The translations under genes were made by a program, and so were the position numbers. From Eulemur rufifrons (Eukaryota; Chordata; Mammalia; Primates; Lemuridae), in NCBI RefSeq assembly GCF_041146395.1, contig NC_090989.1:53904501-53968500 (forward strand): 64,000 bases of DNA, in the 5' to 3' direction. The notes beneath the pieces were generated by a model that saw nothing but the letters and a program-made list of their open reading frames with translations, ran no database searches and was not told the DNA's origin. This document shows, piece after piece, positions 1 to 12,589 of the stretch (position 1 is the first letter of the stretch; each line of letters starts with the position of its first letter).

Positions 1-28
1 CTCCGTCTCTATTAAAAAATAGAAAGAG
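1..28 (+). mobile_element. Alu fragment, cut by the window start
   Basis: Reads like the end of an Alu left arm (ccgtctctattaaaaaatag). Confidence 0.6.
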
Positions 29-612
<584 letters not shown>

Positions 613-830
613 GCTAGAGTGCTACCTTGCTCTCTTTCTGCTGTGTAAGGAAGGAAACAAGAAGTCTGCTGTCTGTAACCTGCAAGAGGGCCCTGACCAG
701 AACCCAGCCATGCAAGAACCCTGATCTCACACATCCAGCCTCCAGAACTGTGAGAAATAAATTTCTGTTGTTTATAAGTCACCCAGACTATGGTTCTTTG
801 TTAAAGCCACTTGAATAGATTAAGACAAAC
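613..830 (+). mobile_element. MaLR-type (MLT1-like) LTR fragment
   Basis: Carries the typical 3' part: cctccagaactgtgagaaat, aaatttctgttgttt and a following agtcacccag. Confidence 0.7.
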
Positions 831-1770
831 CTATTCTCAATTGATCATAATGCCAAATTCTCTTCTTATCTCTGACTGATCATTTTTAGTCTTGTTTTCT
901 CACCTGTGTCTAAAATACAAGGATCTTCAGGATTTTTTTTCTGAAGACAAAACCTTTTGTCTATGCATTTACTCTAAGCAACTTCACCCATTACAAAGAT
1001 GTCAGCCACCACTACTGTCTCCCAGAAGGTTCTACAACAGAATTTCTCTCCGTAGTTCCAGACCAAATTACATCAAATAGATCTGAACTTGAACTCATTG
1101 ACTGTCTCAAAAAAATATGATTTTTCTGTCTCTATTTCCTGTGTCAGAAGTGGTAACACCAACCAACCACATCACTTAAGCCAAGGAAGCCCAGAATAAG
1201 GCTGTATCAGCCCTCAACTTCATACCCAATATTTCAAAAGTCCAATGATTGATTCTTTTCATCTTCTCAAGTTCTCTTGAGTTTGTCAGTTTTATCCCCT
1301 CTACCACTGTCTTAATTCAGCCCCTAAATTATTCCTTACTTGGATTCCTGCCATAGCCTCCTAATTGATTTTATTTTATCCTCTCCTGGCCTACTTCTAG
1401 GATGAATTTTTTTGGCAAGAGGGTATATAAAATTCATCAGACTATTGAGAAGGGTTTAGGCCCCAAAAATGATTTAAAAATTGTCCCCACAGGACAAAAA
1501 TTATGAACGTCTTAATTCTTCTACTACCACTAGGTACTAAGCTCTAGTCTTATTAGAGTAGCTAAAATGAGCTAAAATGAACCACATTCATCTCGCTTTC
1601 ATATTTTACATGCACAGTTCCCTGTATCAAAATACCCTCAATTTCTCTTTTCATCCAAAACACTACTTGGTTCCAGGATATTCCTTCGGAAATTTCCCTC
1701 CTTACTTTGGTAACTGAAGAACAGTTAGGTACTGTCTGCAGATTCTCATAGCACCTATGGCCATCATGTT
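831..1770. other. Intergenic, old L2-like stretch near 1250-1420
   Basis: The section with ccactgtcttaattcagccc and atagcctcctaattgattt resembles an L2-like repeat. The rest shows nothing recognisable; short open frames have no family resemblance. Confidence 0.4.
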
Positions 1771-1850
1771 ACTCAGGTTGAGTATCCCTTATCTGAAATG
1801 CTTAGGACTAGAAGTGTTTCAGATTTTTTCTGATTTTGAAATATTTGCAT
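1771..1850 (+). mobile_element. Left end of a pogo/Tigger-like DNA element
   Basis: Starts caggttgagtatcccttatc and continues with gaagtgtttcagattttt, a known terminal sequence of a short DNA transposon family. Confidence 0.55.
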
Positions 1851-2245
1851 TGTAGACTTGTTACCAAAAGTTCTGAACTTGTCCCTGAGGCCAAGAGGAC
1901 AAGTGGCTTGAGGAAAAATTAAGAGAAGTTTATTAATTTGCCAGCAAATGAGGAGGGCAGTGGACTAGCATCTCAAAGACCACCATCCTGTGGTGGTCTT
2001 TAAGCAGAAAACCGGGGCTTTTTAAAAGGAGTGTTTTCAGCTGTTGGGCTCGGGTCCACATGACCAGTGTCACATGTCGTAACTTCGAGCTATTGTTGTT
2101 TAACTATAATTGGTGGTCTTGATTGACCTTATTTCCAGTGAGGAAGATCAATGTTGTGGCCTTTGGAGAATTCTGTTGAGCCATCTCCTGTGGTTTGACA
2201 TAACAGAAAACAAACAACAAAGAACATTTTTCTGCACCTTTGATT
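1850..2245 (-). mobile_element. LTR-like sequence, antisense
   Basis: Contains aagtttattaatttgccagc (AATAAA on the minus strand) and a sequence style typical of an ERV LTR. Family not identified. It interrupts the DNA element on its left. Confidence 0.4.
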
Positions 2246-2265
2246 ACTGGCTTTGGGAAGGAATG

Positions 2266-2611
<346 letters not shown>

Positions 2612-2719
2612 AGAATGTAGGTTTCAATTCCCAAAAAGGGTGGTAGGGGACTTTAAAGAGACAACTTGTAAAACATTTTGTTGCCCTTTTTCAGAACTTT
2701 ACCTCTGTTATATACTTCC

Positions 2720-2852
2720 TGGTTGAGCATCCCTAATCCAAAAATCTGAAATCCAAAATACACCAATGGGCATTTTCAGCATCATGTCAGTGCTCAGAAA
2801 GTTTCAGATTTTGGAGCATTTTGGATTCCAGATTCTCAGATTAGGGATTCTG
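2720..2852 (+). mobile_element. Small pogo/Tigger-like element with both ends
   Basis: Left end ggttgagcatccctaatcc and right end ggattccagattctcagatt form an inverted pair; the same family as the end at 1771. Confidence 0.55.
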
Positions 2853-2854
2853 AT

Positions 2855-2868
2855 TCATTCTCTCTCTC

Positions 2869-2905
<37 letters not shown>
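2855..2905. repeat. Simple repeats (TC)n, (TA)n, (GA)n
   Basis: The order ctctctctcc, atatatatata, gagagagagag makes the tract self-complementary. Confidence 0.9.
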
Positions 2906-3475
2906 TCTGTCCAGAAAGTATCCAGCTATTGTTTAATGAGAAGGGTTTGCCTGACATGGATGTAACCTGGCAGCCAAGGAGAGTGGACTGGAATGCACAT
3001 ACGTGAACAACGATGATGTCCCTGTACCAGTCAGTGGGGTGCTAGACGCCACTGAGTCAGCATGTGTATTGTGTGGCTGTTGCATTCAAAATGCCCAAGT
3101 GAGTAAAGCAATGAATCCACATCGAATTTTGCATTAAGCTTGAACACTCCTCCACAGAAACTATTCAGATGATTCAGAAGGCTTTTGGGAGATGCAATGA
3201 GTGCAGCACAAATAAAAGCGTGGCACAAACACTTCAAAGACAGTCAAGAATGTTGAAAGTGATCTACATTCTGGAAGACCTGCAACATCAGAACACCTGA
3301 GAATGTTGAGCGTGTACAGGTTAGGTTAAGAGATGCTAGTAGGACTGTGTGAGGTCCCAAGGTGTCTACTTTTAAGGGGAATGAGGTATCATCGCCCTTT
3401 GTACAATATTTCTTGTATCTTCTTCAATAAATGACTCTATTTTTCATATTACATGGCTGGATACTTTCCAGACAA
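2906..3475 (+). mobile_element. Mariner-type transposon with terminal inverted repeats, internally decayed
   Basis: TIRs at 2908-2926 and 3456-3474 agree at 17 of 19 positions around AAAGTATCCAGC. Between them one frame shows traces of the transposase DNA-binding part: EFCIKLEHSSTETIQMIQKA and, after a frame change, DLHSGRPATSEH, which match the usual mariner pattern (FCxKLGKS..ET and D.RSGRPST). The catalytic DDD region is missing. About 570 bp long, so internally deleted. Confidence 0.75.
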
Positions 3476-3477
3476 AA

Positions 3478-3516
3478 TATTTACACACACATACACACAC
3501 ACACACACAAACACAT
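3478..3516. repeat. (CA)n microsatellite
   Basis: Imperfect acac tract. Confidence 0.9.
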
Positions 3517-3529
3517 CCTCCAAGACTTT

Positions 3530-4322
3530 GAGTTTTTTGAAGACAAGAATTTTATCTTGGTGTGAGAGGATAATGGCCGTAATCTCTGGACCCTGTTAAT
3601 ATATTACTTTGCATGGCAAAAGGGGCTTTGCAGATGTGATTAACTTGAGGATCTTCAAATGTTAAAGTTACCCTGGATTATCCTAGGGGCCCCTTCTAGG
3701 AAGAAGGGAGGAGTCAGAAAGGAGATGTGACATGTGACAAGGGAAACAGAGGTTTCAGTGATGGGAGGAAGGGGCCATAATCCGAGGAATGCAGGCAACA
3801 TCTAAAAGCTTGAAACAGCAAAGGAACAGATACTGCCTTAGGGCCTCAAAAAGCCTGTTGGCACCTTGATTTAAGGACATTTTTACTTTGTAACTGTGAA
3901 ATAATAAATCTGTTTTTTTTTCTTTTCTTTTTTTTTTTTTTTTTTTGAGACAGAGTCTCACTTTGTTGCCCAGGCTAGAGTGAGTGCCATGGCGTCAGCT
4001 TAGCTCACAGCAACCTCAGACTCCTTGGCTTAAGCGATCCTACTGCCTCAGCCTCCCGAGTAGCTGGGACTACAGGCATGTGCCACCATGCCTGGCTAAT
4101 TTTTCTATATGTATTTTTAGTTGTCCATATAATTTCTTTCTATTTTTAGTAGAGACGGGGTCTCGCTCTTGCTCAGGCTGGTCTCGAACTCCTGACCTTG
4201 AGTGATCCACCCGCCTCGGCCTCCCAGAGTGCTAGGATTACAGGCGTGAGCCACCGCACCCGGCCATAAATCTGTTTTAAACCACTAAGTTTGTGGTGGC
4301 AGTAGCAAAAGGAGCTAATACA
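3530..4322 (+). mobile_element. MaLR-type (MLT1-like) LTR, split by an Alu
   Basis: Left part has gcagatgtgattaacttgag and cctggattatcctaggggcc; right part after the Alu has aaaccactaagtttgtggtg and aggagctaataca. These are typical MLT1-like motifs. Confidence 0.75.
3909..4265 (-). mobile_element. Lemur-type Alu inside the MaLR LTR
   Basis: Complete reverse dimer; target-site duplication ataaatctgtttt on both sides. Confidence 0.95.
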
Positions 4323-4646
4323 TTTGGTAATCTTTGTATCCTAAAATCTAGTAGAGTACTGAGTTTAGAATAAGTAAACAACCTTTTCCCAGAAGAAATT
4401 TTCTCTAAGACTGAGTATGGCTAAAGTTTTGACCATGTCAATTACTCCCTTTACACCTAAACTAAGTAGCCACTTAAGTGATTAATAACTTAATCACTCC
4501 TTCTTGTATACTTTTGCCTAATTAGGAACCATCTATCTTAACCCTCTTGACTCTCTTGGAGGAGGCAAGAGAGCATTAAAAATTAAGAAAAGTGGTGGAC
4601 TGTGACCACTCTGAGAAAGTGACATTTGATTTAAGATCTGAACTAG
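4323..4646. other. Nothing recognised
   Basis: AT-rich intergenic DNA without clear repeat family or gene. Confidence 0.4.
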
Positions 4647-5388
<742 letters not shown>

Positions 5389-5650
5389 AGGCACAGTGGC
5401 TCATGCCTGTAATCCAAACACTCTGGGAGGCCGAGGCAGGAGGATCACTTGAGGTTAGGAGTTCGAGACCAGCCTGAGCAAGAGCGAGACCTCCGTCTTT
5501 ACTAGAAATAGAAAAAAATTAGCCAGGTGTGGTGGTGTACACCTGTAGTCCCAGCTACTCAAGAGACTGAGGTAGGAGGATCACTTGAGCCCAGAAGTTT
5601 GAGGTTGCTGTGGACTAGACTGATGCCACTGTACTCTAGCCTGGGTGACA
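5389..5650 (+). mobile_element. Alu, older, shortened linker
   Basis: Dimer agccaggcacagtggctca to ctgggtgacagag; lacks the long lemur linker. Confidence 0.9.
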
Positions 5651-5659
5651 GAGCAATAC

Positions 5660-5703
5660 AAAAGAAAGGGAACAAAGAAGGAAGGAAGGAAGGAAGGAAG
5701 GGA
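5660..5703. repeat. (GGAA)n tract
   Basis: Purine-rich tail after the Alu, seven short ggaa-type units. Confidence 0.85.
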
Positions 5704-5829
5704 TGAGCTCAACTGAGGAAAAAAAAATCTAGTTTGCCATACCTATGATTAGCACTTGAATCAGTAGACTAAGGGAGATGAAGGACAGCACCCAATCTGA
5801 TAAGGGCCCAAAGAGAACACCAAGGTAGA

Positions 5830-6180
5830 GGAAGGGCAAATTCTCTCTTCCATTCTTTAATGGGGACATTCAGTTCTTTTTGCGCTCTCCCTCACCCTCA
5901 CCTTTTCTACAATGGAAGTTACACCACCTATTCCCTTGATTCTTCGGCCTTAGAGCTTAGATTGAGTTACACCGGGTATCCTAGTTCTTCAGCTTGCAGA
6001 TGGCAGATCATGGGACTTCTTGGCCCCCATAATCATGTGAATCAATTCCCATAATGAATCTCCTCTTTTTTTTTTTTTTTTTTTAGGTCAATCTTTTGCA
6101 GGGATAAAATCTATCTGTCGTCTACATATCTATCTCCTGTTGTTTCTATTTCTCTGGAGAACCCTGACTGATACACAGAG
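5830..6180 (+). mobile_element. Old LTR-like repeat
   Basis: Contains gcttgcagatggcagatcat, cccataatgaatctcctctt and ctctggagaaccctgactga, a widespread old LTR-type 3' end. Confidence 0.55.
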
Positions 6181-6263
6181 TTATGTCAAAAACTACTTCC
6201 ATTCAGTCCTGGGGGCAAGTGAAGAAGGTGATTATGGTAACCTGCCTAAGAAGTTATAAAATT

Positions 6264-6617
6264 AGGCCGGGCGCGGTGGCTCATGACTGCAATCCTAGCA
6301 TTCTGGGAGGAGAAGGTGGGAAGACAAGGTGGGAGGATCACTTGAGGTCAGGAGTTTAAGACCAGCCTGAGCAAGAGTGAGACCCTGTCTCTACTAAAAA
6401 TAGAAAGAAATTAGCTGGGCAAGTAAAAATAGAAAAAGTTAGGCGGACGTGGAGGCACACACCTGTAGTCCCAGCTACTCGAGAGGCTGAGGCAGTAGGA
6501 TTGCTTGAGCCCAGGAGTTTGAGGTTGCTGTGAGGTAGGCTGACGCCATGGCACTCTAGCCCAGGCAGCAGAGTGAGACTCTGTCTAAAAAAAAAAAAAA
6601 AAGAAGAAGAAGAAGTG
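6264..6617 (+). mobile_element. Lemur-type Alu
   Basis: Complete dimer; contains a short internal duplication around aaggtggga in the left arm and ends (aag)n. Confidence 0.93.
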
Positions 6618-6775
6618 ATAAAATTATAATATACTTAGGAATAAATTTAACCAAAGAAGTGAAAGATCTCTACAAGGAAAACTGTAAAACACTGATGAAA
6701 GAAATTGAAGAGAAGTGACAAAATTAATGTTGGAAAAGGAAGGTAAATCAATATATGTTGCTATAAACTTTTGTT
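6618..6775 (+). mobile_element. L1 ORF2 fragment
   Basis: Contains aggaataaatttaaccaaag and caaggaaaactgtaaaacac followed by tgatgaaagaaattgaagag, typical of L1 reverse-transcriptase ORF. Confidence 0.8.
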
Positions 6776-6776
6776 T

Positions 6777-7083
6777 GTTTGTTTTGTTTTAAAGAAATCG
6801 TATCTTGCTGTGTTGCCCAGGCTGGAGTGCAGTGGTGCCATTATAGCTCACTGCAGCCTTCAACTTCTGGGCTAAGTGATCCTTCCACTTCAGCCTCCCA
6901 AGTAGCTAGGATTACAGGCCCCTGCCATCACCAGGCTAATATTTTTTTTTCTTTTTTGTATGTGTGTAGAGACAGGGTCTTGCTATGTTCCCAAGCTGAT
7001 CTGGAACTTCTGGTCCCAAGCAATCCTCCCACCTTAGCCTCCCAAAGTCCTGGGACTATAGGCCTGAGCCACCCTGCCCCGCC
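6777..7083 (-). mobile_element. AluJ-like old Alu
   Basis: Reverse dimer with short linker and many substitutions. Confidence 0.88.
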
Positions 7084-7110
7084 TTTTTTCTTCTTAAAAT
7101 TTTCTTTCCA

Positions 7111-7431
7111 GGCCGGGCGCGGTGGCTCACGCCTGTAATCCTAGCACTCTGGGAGGCCAAGGCGGGCGGATCGTTTGAGCTCAGGAGTTCGAGACCAGCC
7201 TGAGCAAGAGCGAGACCCCATCTCTACTAAAAATAGAAAGAAATTATATGGACAGCTAAAAAATATATATAGAAAAAATTAGCCGGGCATGGTGGTGCAT
7301 GCCTGTAGTCCCAGCCACTCGGGAGGCTGAGACAGGAGGATCGCTTGAGCTCAGGAGTTTGAGGTTGCTGTGAGCTAGGCTGACGCCACGGCACTCACTC
7401 TAGCCTGGGCAACAGAGTGAGACTCTGTCTC

Positions 7432-7454
<23 letters not shown>
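7111..7454 (+). mobile_element. Young lemur Alu with perfect target duplication
   Basis: Near-consensus dimer with left arm reading gatcgtttgagctcagg. Target copies aaaattttctttcca at 7096-7110 and 7455-7469 are identical. Confidence 0.97.
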
Positions 7455-7462
<8 letters not shown>

Positions 7463-7469
7463 CTTTCCA

Positions 7470-7726
7470 GGAGCATAGATTCAATTTGTTCTGAATATAT
7501 ACTCCCTATTACAATAAACTTGATGTTTACACTCCTCACCATAATTTAAAAAAAATCTACGTCACTCTCTTGGTACAGAAAAAAAATTTTTAATTACGTC
7601 ATTTATTTTCTGACTTATTTTATTATTTTACTCCATTTATCTTAATCAGTATGTTTACCAATTGATATAGCATTTTTTATTTTCATTAAATTAGTTGCAA
7701 CAATTTTTCCTTAAAAAAAAATTTTT
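7470..7726. other. AT-rich stretch, nothing recognised
   Basis: Low-complexity AT-rich intergenic DNA between Alus. Confidence 0.4.
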
Positions 7727-8065
7727 TTTTCTTTTTTTTTTTTTTGAGACAGAGTCTCGCTTTGTTGCCCTGGCTAGAGTGAGTGCCGTGGCGTCAGCCT
7801 AGCTCAAAGCAACCTCAAACTCCTGAACTTAAGCAATCCTACTGCGTCAGCCTCCCGAGTAGCTGGGACTACAGGCATGCGCCACTATGTCCGGCTAATT
7901 TTTTCTATATAGATTTTTAGTTGGCCATATAATTTCTTTCTATTTTTAGTAGAGACAGGGTCTCGCTCTTGCTCAGGCTGGTCTCGAACTCCTGACCTCA
8001 AGCAATCCACCTGCCTCGGCCTCCCAGAGTGCTAGGATTACAGGTGTGAGCCACCGCACCAGCCC
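7727..8065 (-). mobile_element. Lemur-type Alu
   Basis: Complete reverse dimer with linker agatttttagttggccat. Confidence 0.95.
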
Positions 8066-9232
8066 TAACATATTCTTGGAAGGAAAACTCCAAGACCTAA
8101 AAATGTCAGATCTCTTTAAGTTTATCTATTAATTTGATGTTATTCCAATAAGAACTCCGAACAAATTTTTTCTTCTGGAAGCTAAATAATTTGATTAAAG
8201 GTCTTTTGTTTTTTGGTGTTTTTTGGAAAAATGTCTTGCTCTGTTGCCTGGTCTAGACTGCAGTGACATCATCATAGCTCACTGCAACCTCAAAGGCCTG
8301 AGCTCAGGCAATCCTCCTGCCTCACCCTCCCAACTAGCTGGGACTACAGGAGTGTGTTATCATGCTTGGCTAATTTTTTTATGTTTTGTTGAGACGGGGT
8401 CTTGCTATGTTGCTCAGGCTGGTCTCAAACTCCTGGCCTCAAGTGATCTTCCATCCTCGGCCTCCCAAAGTGCTGGGATTATAAGAGTGAGCCACTACAT
8501 CCATCCTGATTAAAGTTTATATGTAAAATTAAACTAAGTGATAGCTAGGAAAAATATCTAAAAATAAAGAGTAATCAGGGGTAATAGCCCTATTAGATAT
8601 TAAAACTAATTATAAATCTACATTAAAAAGAATGTCATAGGGTGCTTAATTGCTACAAAAAAAGTTTTTTAAATGCCAATTTATGAATATCCACACAAAT
8701 CAATAGAACAGAATGGAAAGTCCAGATATAGGCCCAAATACGTGGATGCATTTTGGACATAATAAAGGTAGCATTTCAATTCAGAATGGAAAAGATGGAT
8801 TATTTAAAATAGTATCAACTAGGGAGCTACCTTGAAATTAAAAAGTAGTTAAATCCATTGCTCACACTTTACACCAGAAAAAATTCCAATGGATCAAAGA
8901 CTGAAATATTTAAAATAAAACACTAAAAGTAACCAGAATAAATCACAAGATAAATATTTGTATATTTGCAAATATATATATATAATTCTAAGTATGACAT
9001 AAAATTCAGAAATCACTAAGAAAAAAGATTAATAAATTCGGCTACATAAAAACAAGAAAGTTTGGCATGACAAACAAAACAGGAAGCACAAACAACCCAA
9101 TTTAAAAAATGGAGAACAAATTTGAACAAATAGTTCACAAAGAAAGAAAATAAAAGTTAAGTCAAACTTGTGAAAAAATGCTCAACCTCAATAATAATCA
9201 AGAAATTAAAATTATACAAATAATCTCCTATG
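8066..9232 (+). mobile_element. L1 ORF2 C-terminal part, interrupted by an Alu
   Basis: Continues the L1 begun at 6618; motifs such as acaaatcaatagaacagaat and aattccaatggatcaaagac are typical. Many indels; no long frame. Confidence 0.75.
8205..8505 (-). mobile_element. AluJ-like old Alu inside L1
   Basis: Reverse dimer with short linker; gattaaag occurs on both sides. Confidence 0.88.
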
Positions 9233-9234
9233 GA

Positions 9235-9575
9235 GAATTCCAAATAATATATGTCAATACTCCTTCCTCAAGGAGGTAGAGCATAAACCCCTACTCCTTA
9301 AGTGTGGGCTGCACATGTGACTTGCTTCCAAAGAGTCAAGTATGGAAATGAGAAGGGGAAAGATTAACTATGGTGGAGATGCCTGACAAACACCAGCTCA
9401 GTCAGATGATCAAGGTCAATATCACCAATAAGTCTTGTTGGTAGTATCTGACCTTGGCATAACGTGATGAGAATGACACTTTACCTCTGTGGTCTTCCTC
9501 CCCCAAACCCACAAACACAGTCTAGTCATGAGAAAAATATCAGACAAATCACAACATAGGGACAAATATCCTGTA
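9235..9575 (+). mobile_element. L1 3'-UTR fragment (L1M-type)
   Basis: Contains gtgggctgcacatgtgactt and actttacctctgtggtcttc, characteristic of old L1 3' ends. Confidence 0.7.
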
Positions 9576-9579
9576 AATA

Positions 9580-9945
9580 TAAAACCGAATAAAAAAGAGT
9601 TTATTTTAAAGAAAAAACCCTATACAGATGTGCTATTTTTAATAATTAGATTGGTAATGCATAAAATTGGATGTTAAGCTCAGTTGGTGAGAGTGTGAAG
9701 CAACAGGCCTTCTCATATCATACACTGTGGAATGAGTAGGAGTATACATTGGACTGATCTCTATGGAGTGCAATTTGGCAAAAGATTTTCAATGACTAAT
9801 AGCCACACTTTTGCTTAGCAATTCCACTTCTAGGAATTCATCATAAAAATAGAGTCAGGGTAGAGCAAAATCACATATACAGAAAATTATTTATTGCAGC
9901 ATTTTTGTAAGAATGAAAGATTAAAAATGATAAATTTGCCTAAAT
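9580..9945 (+). mobile_element. Old L1 fragment
   Basis: Contains gtgaagcaacaggccttctc and agcaattccacttctaggaa, typical of the 3' part of L1 ORF2. Confidence 0.6.
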
Positions 9946-9949
9946 GTGT

Positions 9950-10452
9950 GTATATTTTGCCAAAAACACTTGAACCCTCATATCCTGAAGGAAGAAGACA
10001 GGGAGAGACAGTACACCCTTTCTATAGTCTAAGAATTTTAAATTACGTTATCTATCACACTTGGGTATCCAAGCACACACACAGGCATGCACGCACACAC
10101 TCCCAACCCTCAGTTGACTATGAAAAATTTTCTCACCTTTAAATTTTATTTTGATCTTCTTGCAATGCTTATTTTTAGTGTTATTTTGTATAATATATTC
10201 TCCCCAACGTAAGCCTAATGATGTAAATATTTATCTCTAATTCTTTTACTAATATCCTCATTCATTTTCTTCCTAACCAAAATTGTGCAGTATATTTTTC
10301 AGATTGGAAAGTAGCCCTCTTCCTCCTTCTAGAACATGATTGTTATATTGCCTTTAATGTTCTACTTTATCACCTATAAAAGGCTAAATATTTCAGATGC
10401 ATTAATTTAATAACTCATTAAGTGACTTACTATGTGCCAGACTTAAGATAGA
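9950..10452. other. Nothing recognised
   Basis: AT-rich, with a short (CA)-rich tract near 10075-10105. Confidence 0.4.
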
Positions 10453-10590
10453 GTGGCCAGGTGCTGTGGCTCATGCCTGTAATCCCTGCACTTTAAGAGG
10501 CCAATGTGAGAGAATCACTTGAGGCCAGGAGTTTGAGACCAGCCTGGGCAACACAGCGAGACCCCATCTCTACAAAAAATATAAAAAATT
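10453..10590 (+). mobile_element. Free left Alu monomer (FLAM-like)
   Basis: Single arm from ggccaggtgctgtggctca to ccccatctctacaaaaaa. Confidence 0.85.
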
Positions 10591-10629
10591 TTTAAAAATC
10601 ACTTTCTGGGAAAATGTTGTACAAAGACA

Positions 10630-10980
10630 AATTATGATTTTTGGAGTCAGGTCAACTTGATTTGAATTCTGGGTTGCAGGACAAATTATTAGTCCCCGAG
10701 TCAGTTCTTTGGATGGCTCCTTTTTTTCCTTTGAGTCCAGATATGACTTATTTAGAAAGCCTTTCCCTAACACATAATAAAAGATCCCCTCCCTCTAGTA
10801 CTGACTTTTTTTGGCGGCTGGTCTTTGTAGAAGTTGAATCTTCCTTTGTACCTTGTATAACGTCAGTCTTCTCTACCATACAAGCTATGTAAGTGCAGGG
10901 TCCATGTCCATTTTTTTCACCAACTTATAGTCATCTCCTAACACAGCCCTGGCACATAGAAATCACTAATTGACATAAAC
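10630..10980 (+). mobile_element. MIR remnant followed by an L2 3' end
   Basis: tttttggagtcaggtcaact is MIR-like; later text with agtgcagggtccatgtccat and cagccctggcacatagaaat is the L2 end. Confidence 0.55.
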
Positions 10981-12589
10981 CATTTTAATTCTTTTCACCC
11001 TGGTTTCTAGGATTAAGTCTAGACAGATCCATTTAGTTTTGTCCCTTCCGTGCTTGAGTTGGCACCTATCCCTCATCTGTCCTGCCTGCAATGTTGTCTC
11101 TCATTTGTCTGTGTCCCCAACTACGTCAGCATGGGGAGTGTTTCAGTTTGTACCATCAGAGACAAACACAAAGTCTGATTCCTTGAAAGACCCTTAACAC
11201 ACATTGAATGAACAAATAAAAATATCAACTGCAATGACTTTATTTTAGTGGCTTTTCAAGCCCCAGAGAGTCTCTTTTGATGAGGCTGTGACTCAGTCAA
11301 CCATTTTCACTGTGGAGTCCTAATCACTGATTCTGTTTTGTAGATCACAAACATTCCTTCAGATGATCTCTTTTCCATTCTTCATATTAGGTTACACGTT
11401 CTAAAAGTATATCCATCTTTCTCTAATGCCTAGAAGCAAATAGAAAAGTATATATCCAAATTAAGGGCATCTAGCTATACACATTGATTATAAGGTCAAA
11501 AGAGATAAGGTTTTTGTGCACTACAATGGGAAAAAAAATGAAACAAATAGAACTTTTAATGAAGAAAGAATGGCAGGCTGAAATACTAGACAATAAATAA
11601 CACCTGTAGAAAGGAAGGAAGAAAGCAGGATTGATTTTATAGGCAGAACTGATTTTCTTTTGTTTACTGAATTAGACTCCTTCTTAGTTATTTCAAAGAC
11701 TGATGATACCATGTTCTTAAATCCTGAGCTAGTCTTCATGCTAGAGCATTAGTATTTAGGCAAGAAATTCTTACGCTAGAAGACTATTCATTAGTTACAC
11801 TTGTAGAAGACAGATGTTATAGCACTTTGCTCTAACTCTATTTTGACCTGAGAGCCCAACTAAGCACTCTACTGGGAAGGCTTCCACATGACATTTGGTC
11901 TTTTTGTTCTATGCTCCCTGCTAGCTTGGGTCACTCTAAAATAGACTGACTGTTGGCAACTGTGCCATTAGCCATCAATAGCCTGAATTCAGGATAGGCT
12001 CATTTTAACGCTACAAAATATACTGCAGGTCACACACACACACATTCTCAGCTTGCAAAGTTCTCAATGTAAGCAATAAAAGTGTAAAGGGTGAGATTAA
12101 GTGCTTACTTGGGACCATAACATCTTCCTTATCCACTCTCCTTCCCTCCTCGCACAGAGCTGAGAACCAATATGAGAAATTACAGGCAGCTAGGTTTAAA
12201 AAAAAAAGGTATGAAAGAGAAGCATGTGGAGAGAATACAAAAACTGAAGTAATTTACTCTACTGGAGGATTAGATATAACAAGTTTAGAGACCACGGCTG
12301 AGACAGAGTTAATGACAGTATGTACTGGCTTTTCTCCCTGTTTGAGTGATACTGGGGGTGGTGGGGATGCTGCCGGCTTGCTGAGGAACAGAATTACTGC
12401 CTTTCATAGTAGCATAAGCTTAACTCTGGGCATTTACATGGTTGTTCCGACAGACGAGAGGGAAGAACCTAGGAACTCCCTGTTCGGGACTCCTTCCGTC
12501 TGGCAGATGCCTTAGAATTCTTGATCTTCCAGACCCAAACCTAAGCTAAACTATTAAAGTAAGAGCTAGGAAGGAAGAAAGTTAACAAT
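10981..12589. other. Intergenic; L2 end near 11080-11225, otherwise nothing recognised
   Basis: The stretch with cagtttgtaccatcagagac and acacattgaatgaacaaat looks like a second L2 end. 11230-12590 has no feature I can name. Confidence 0.4.
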
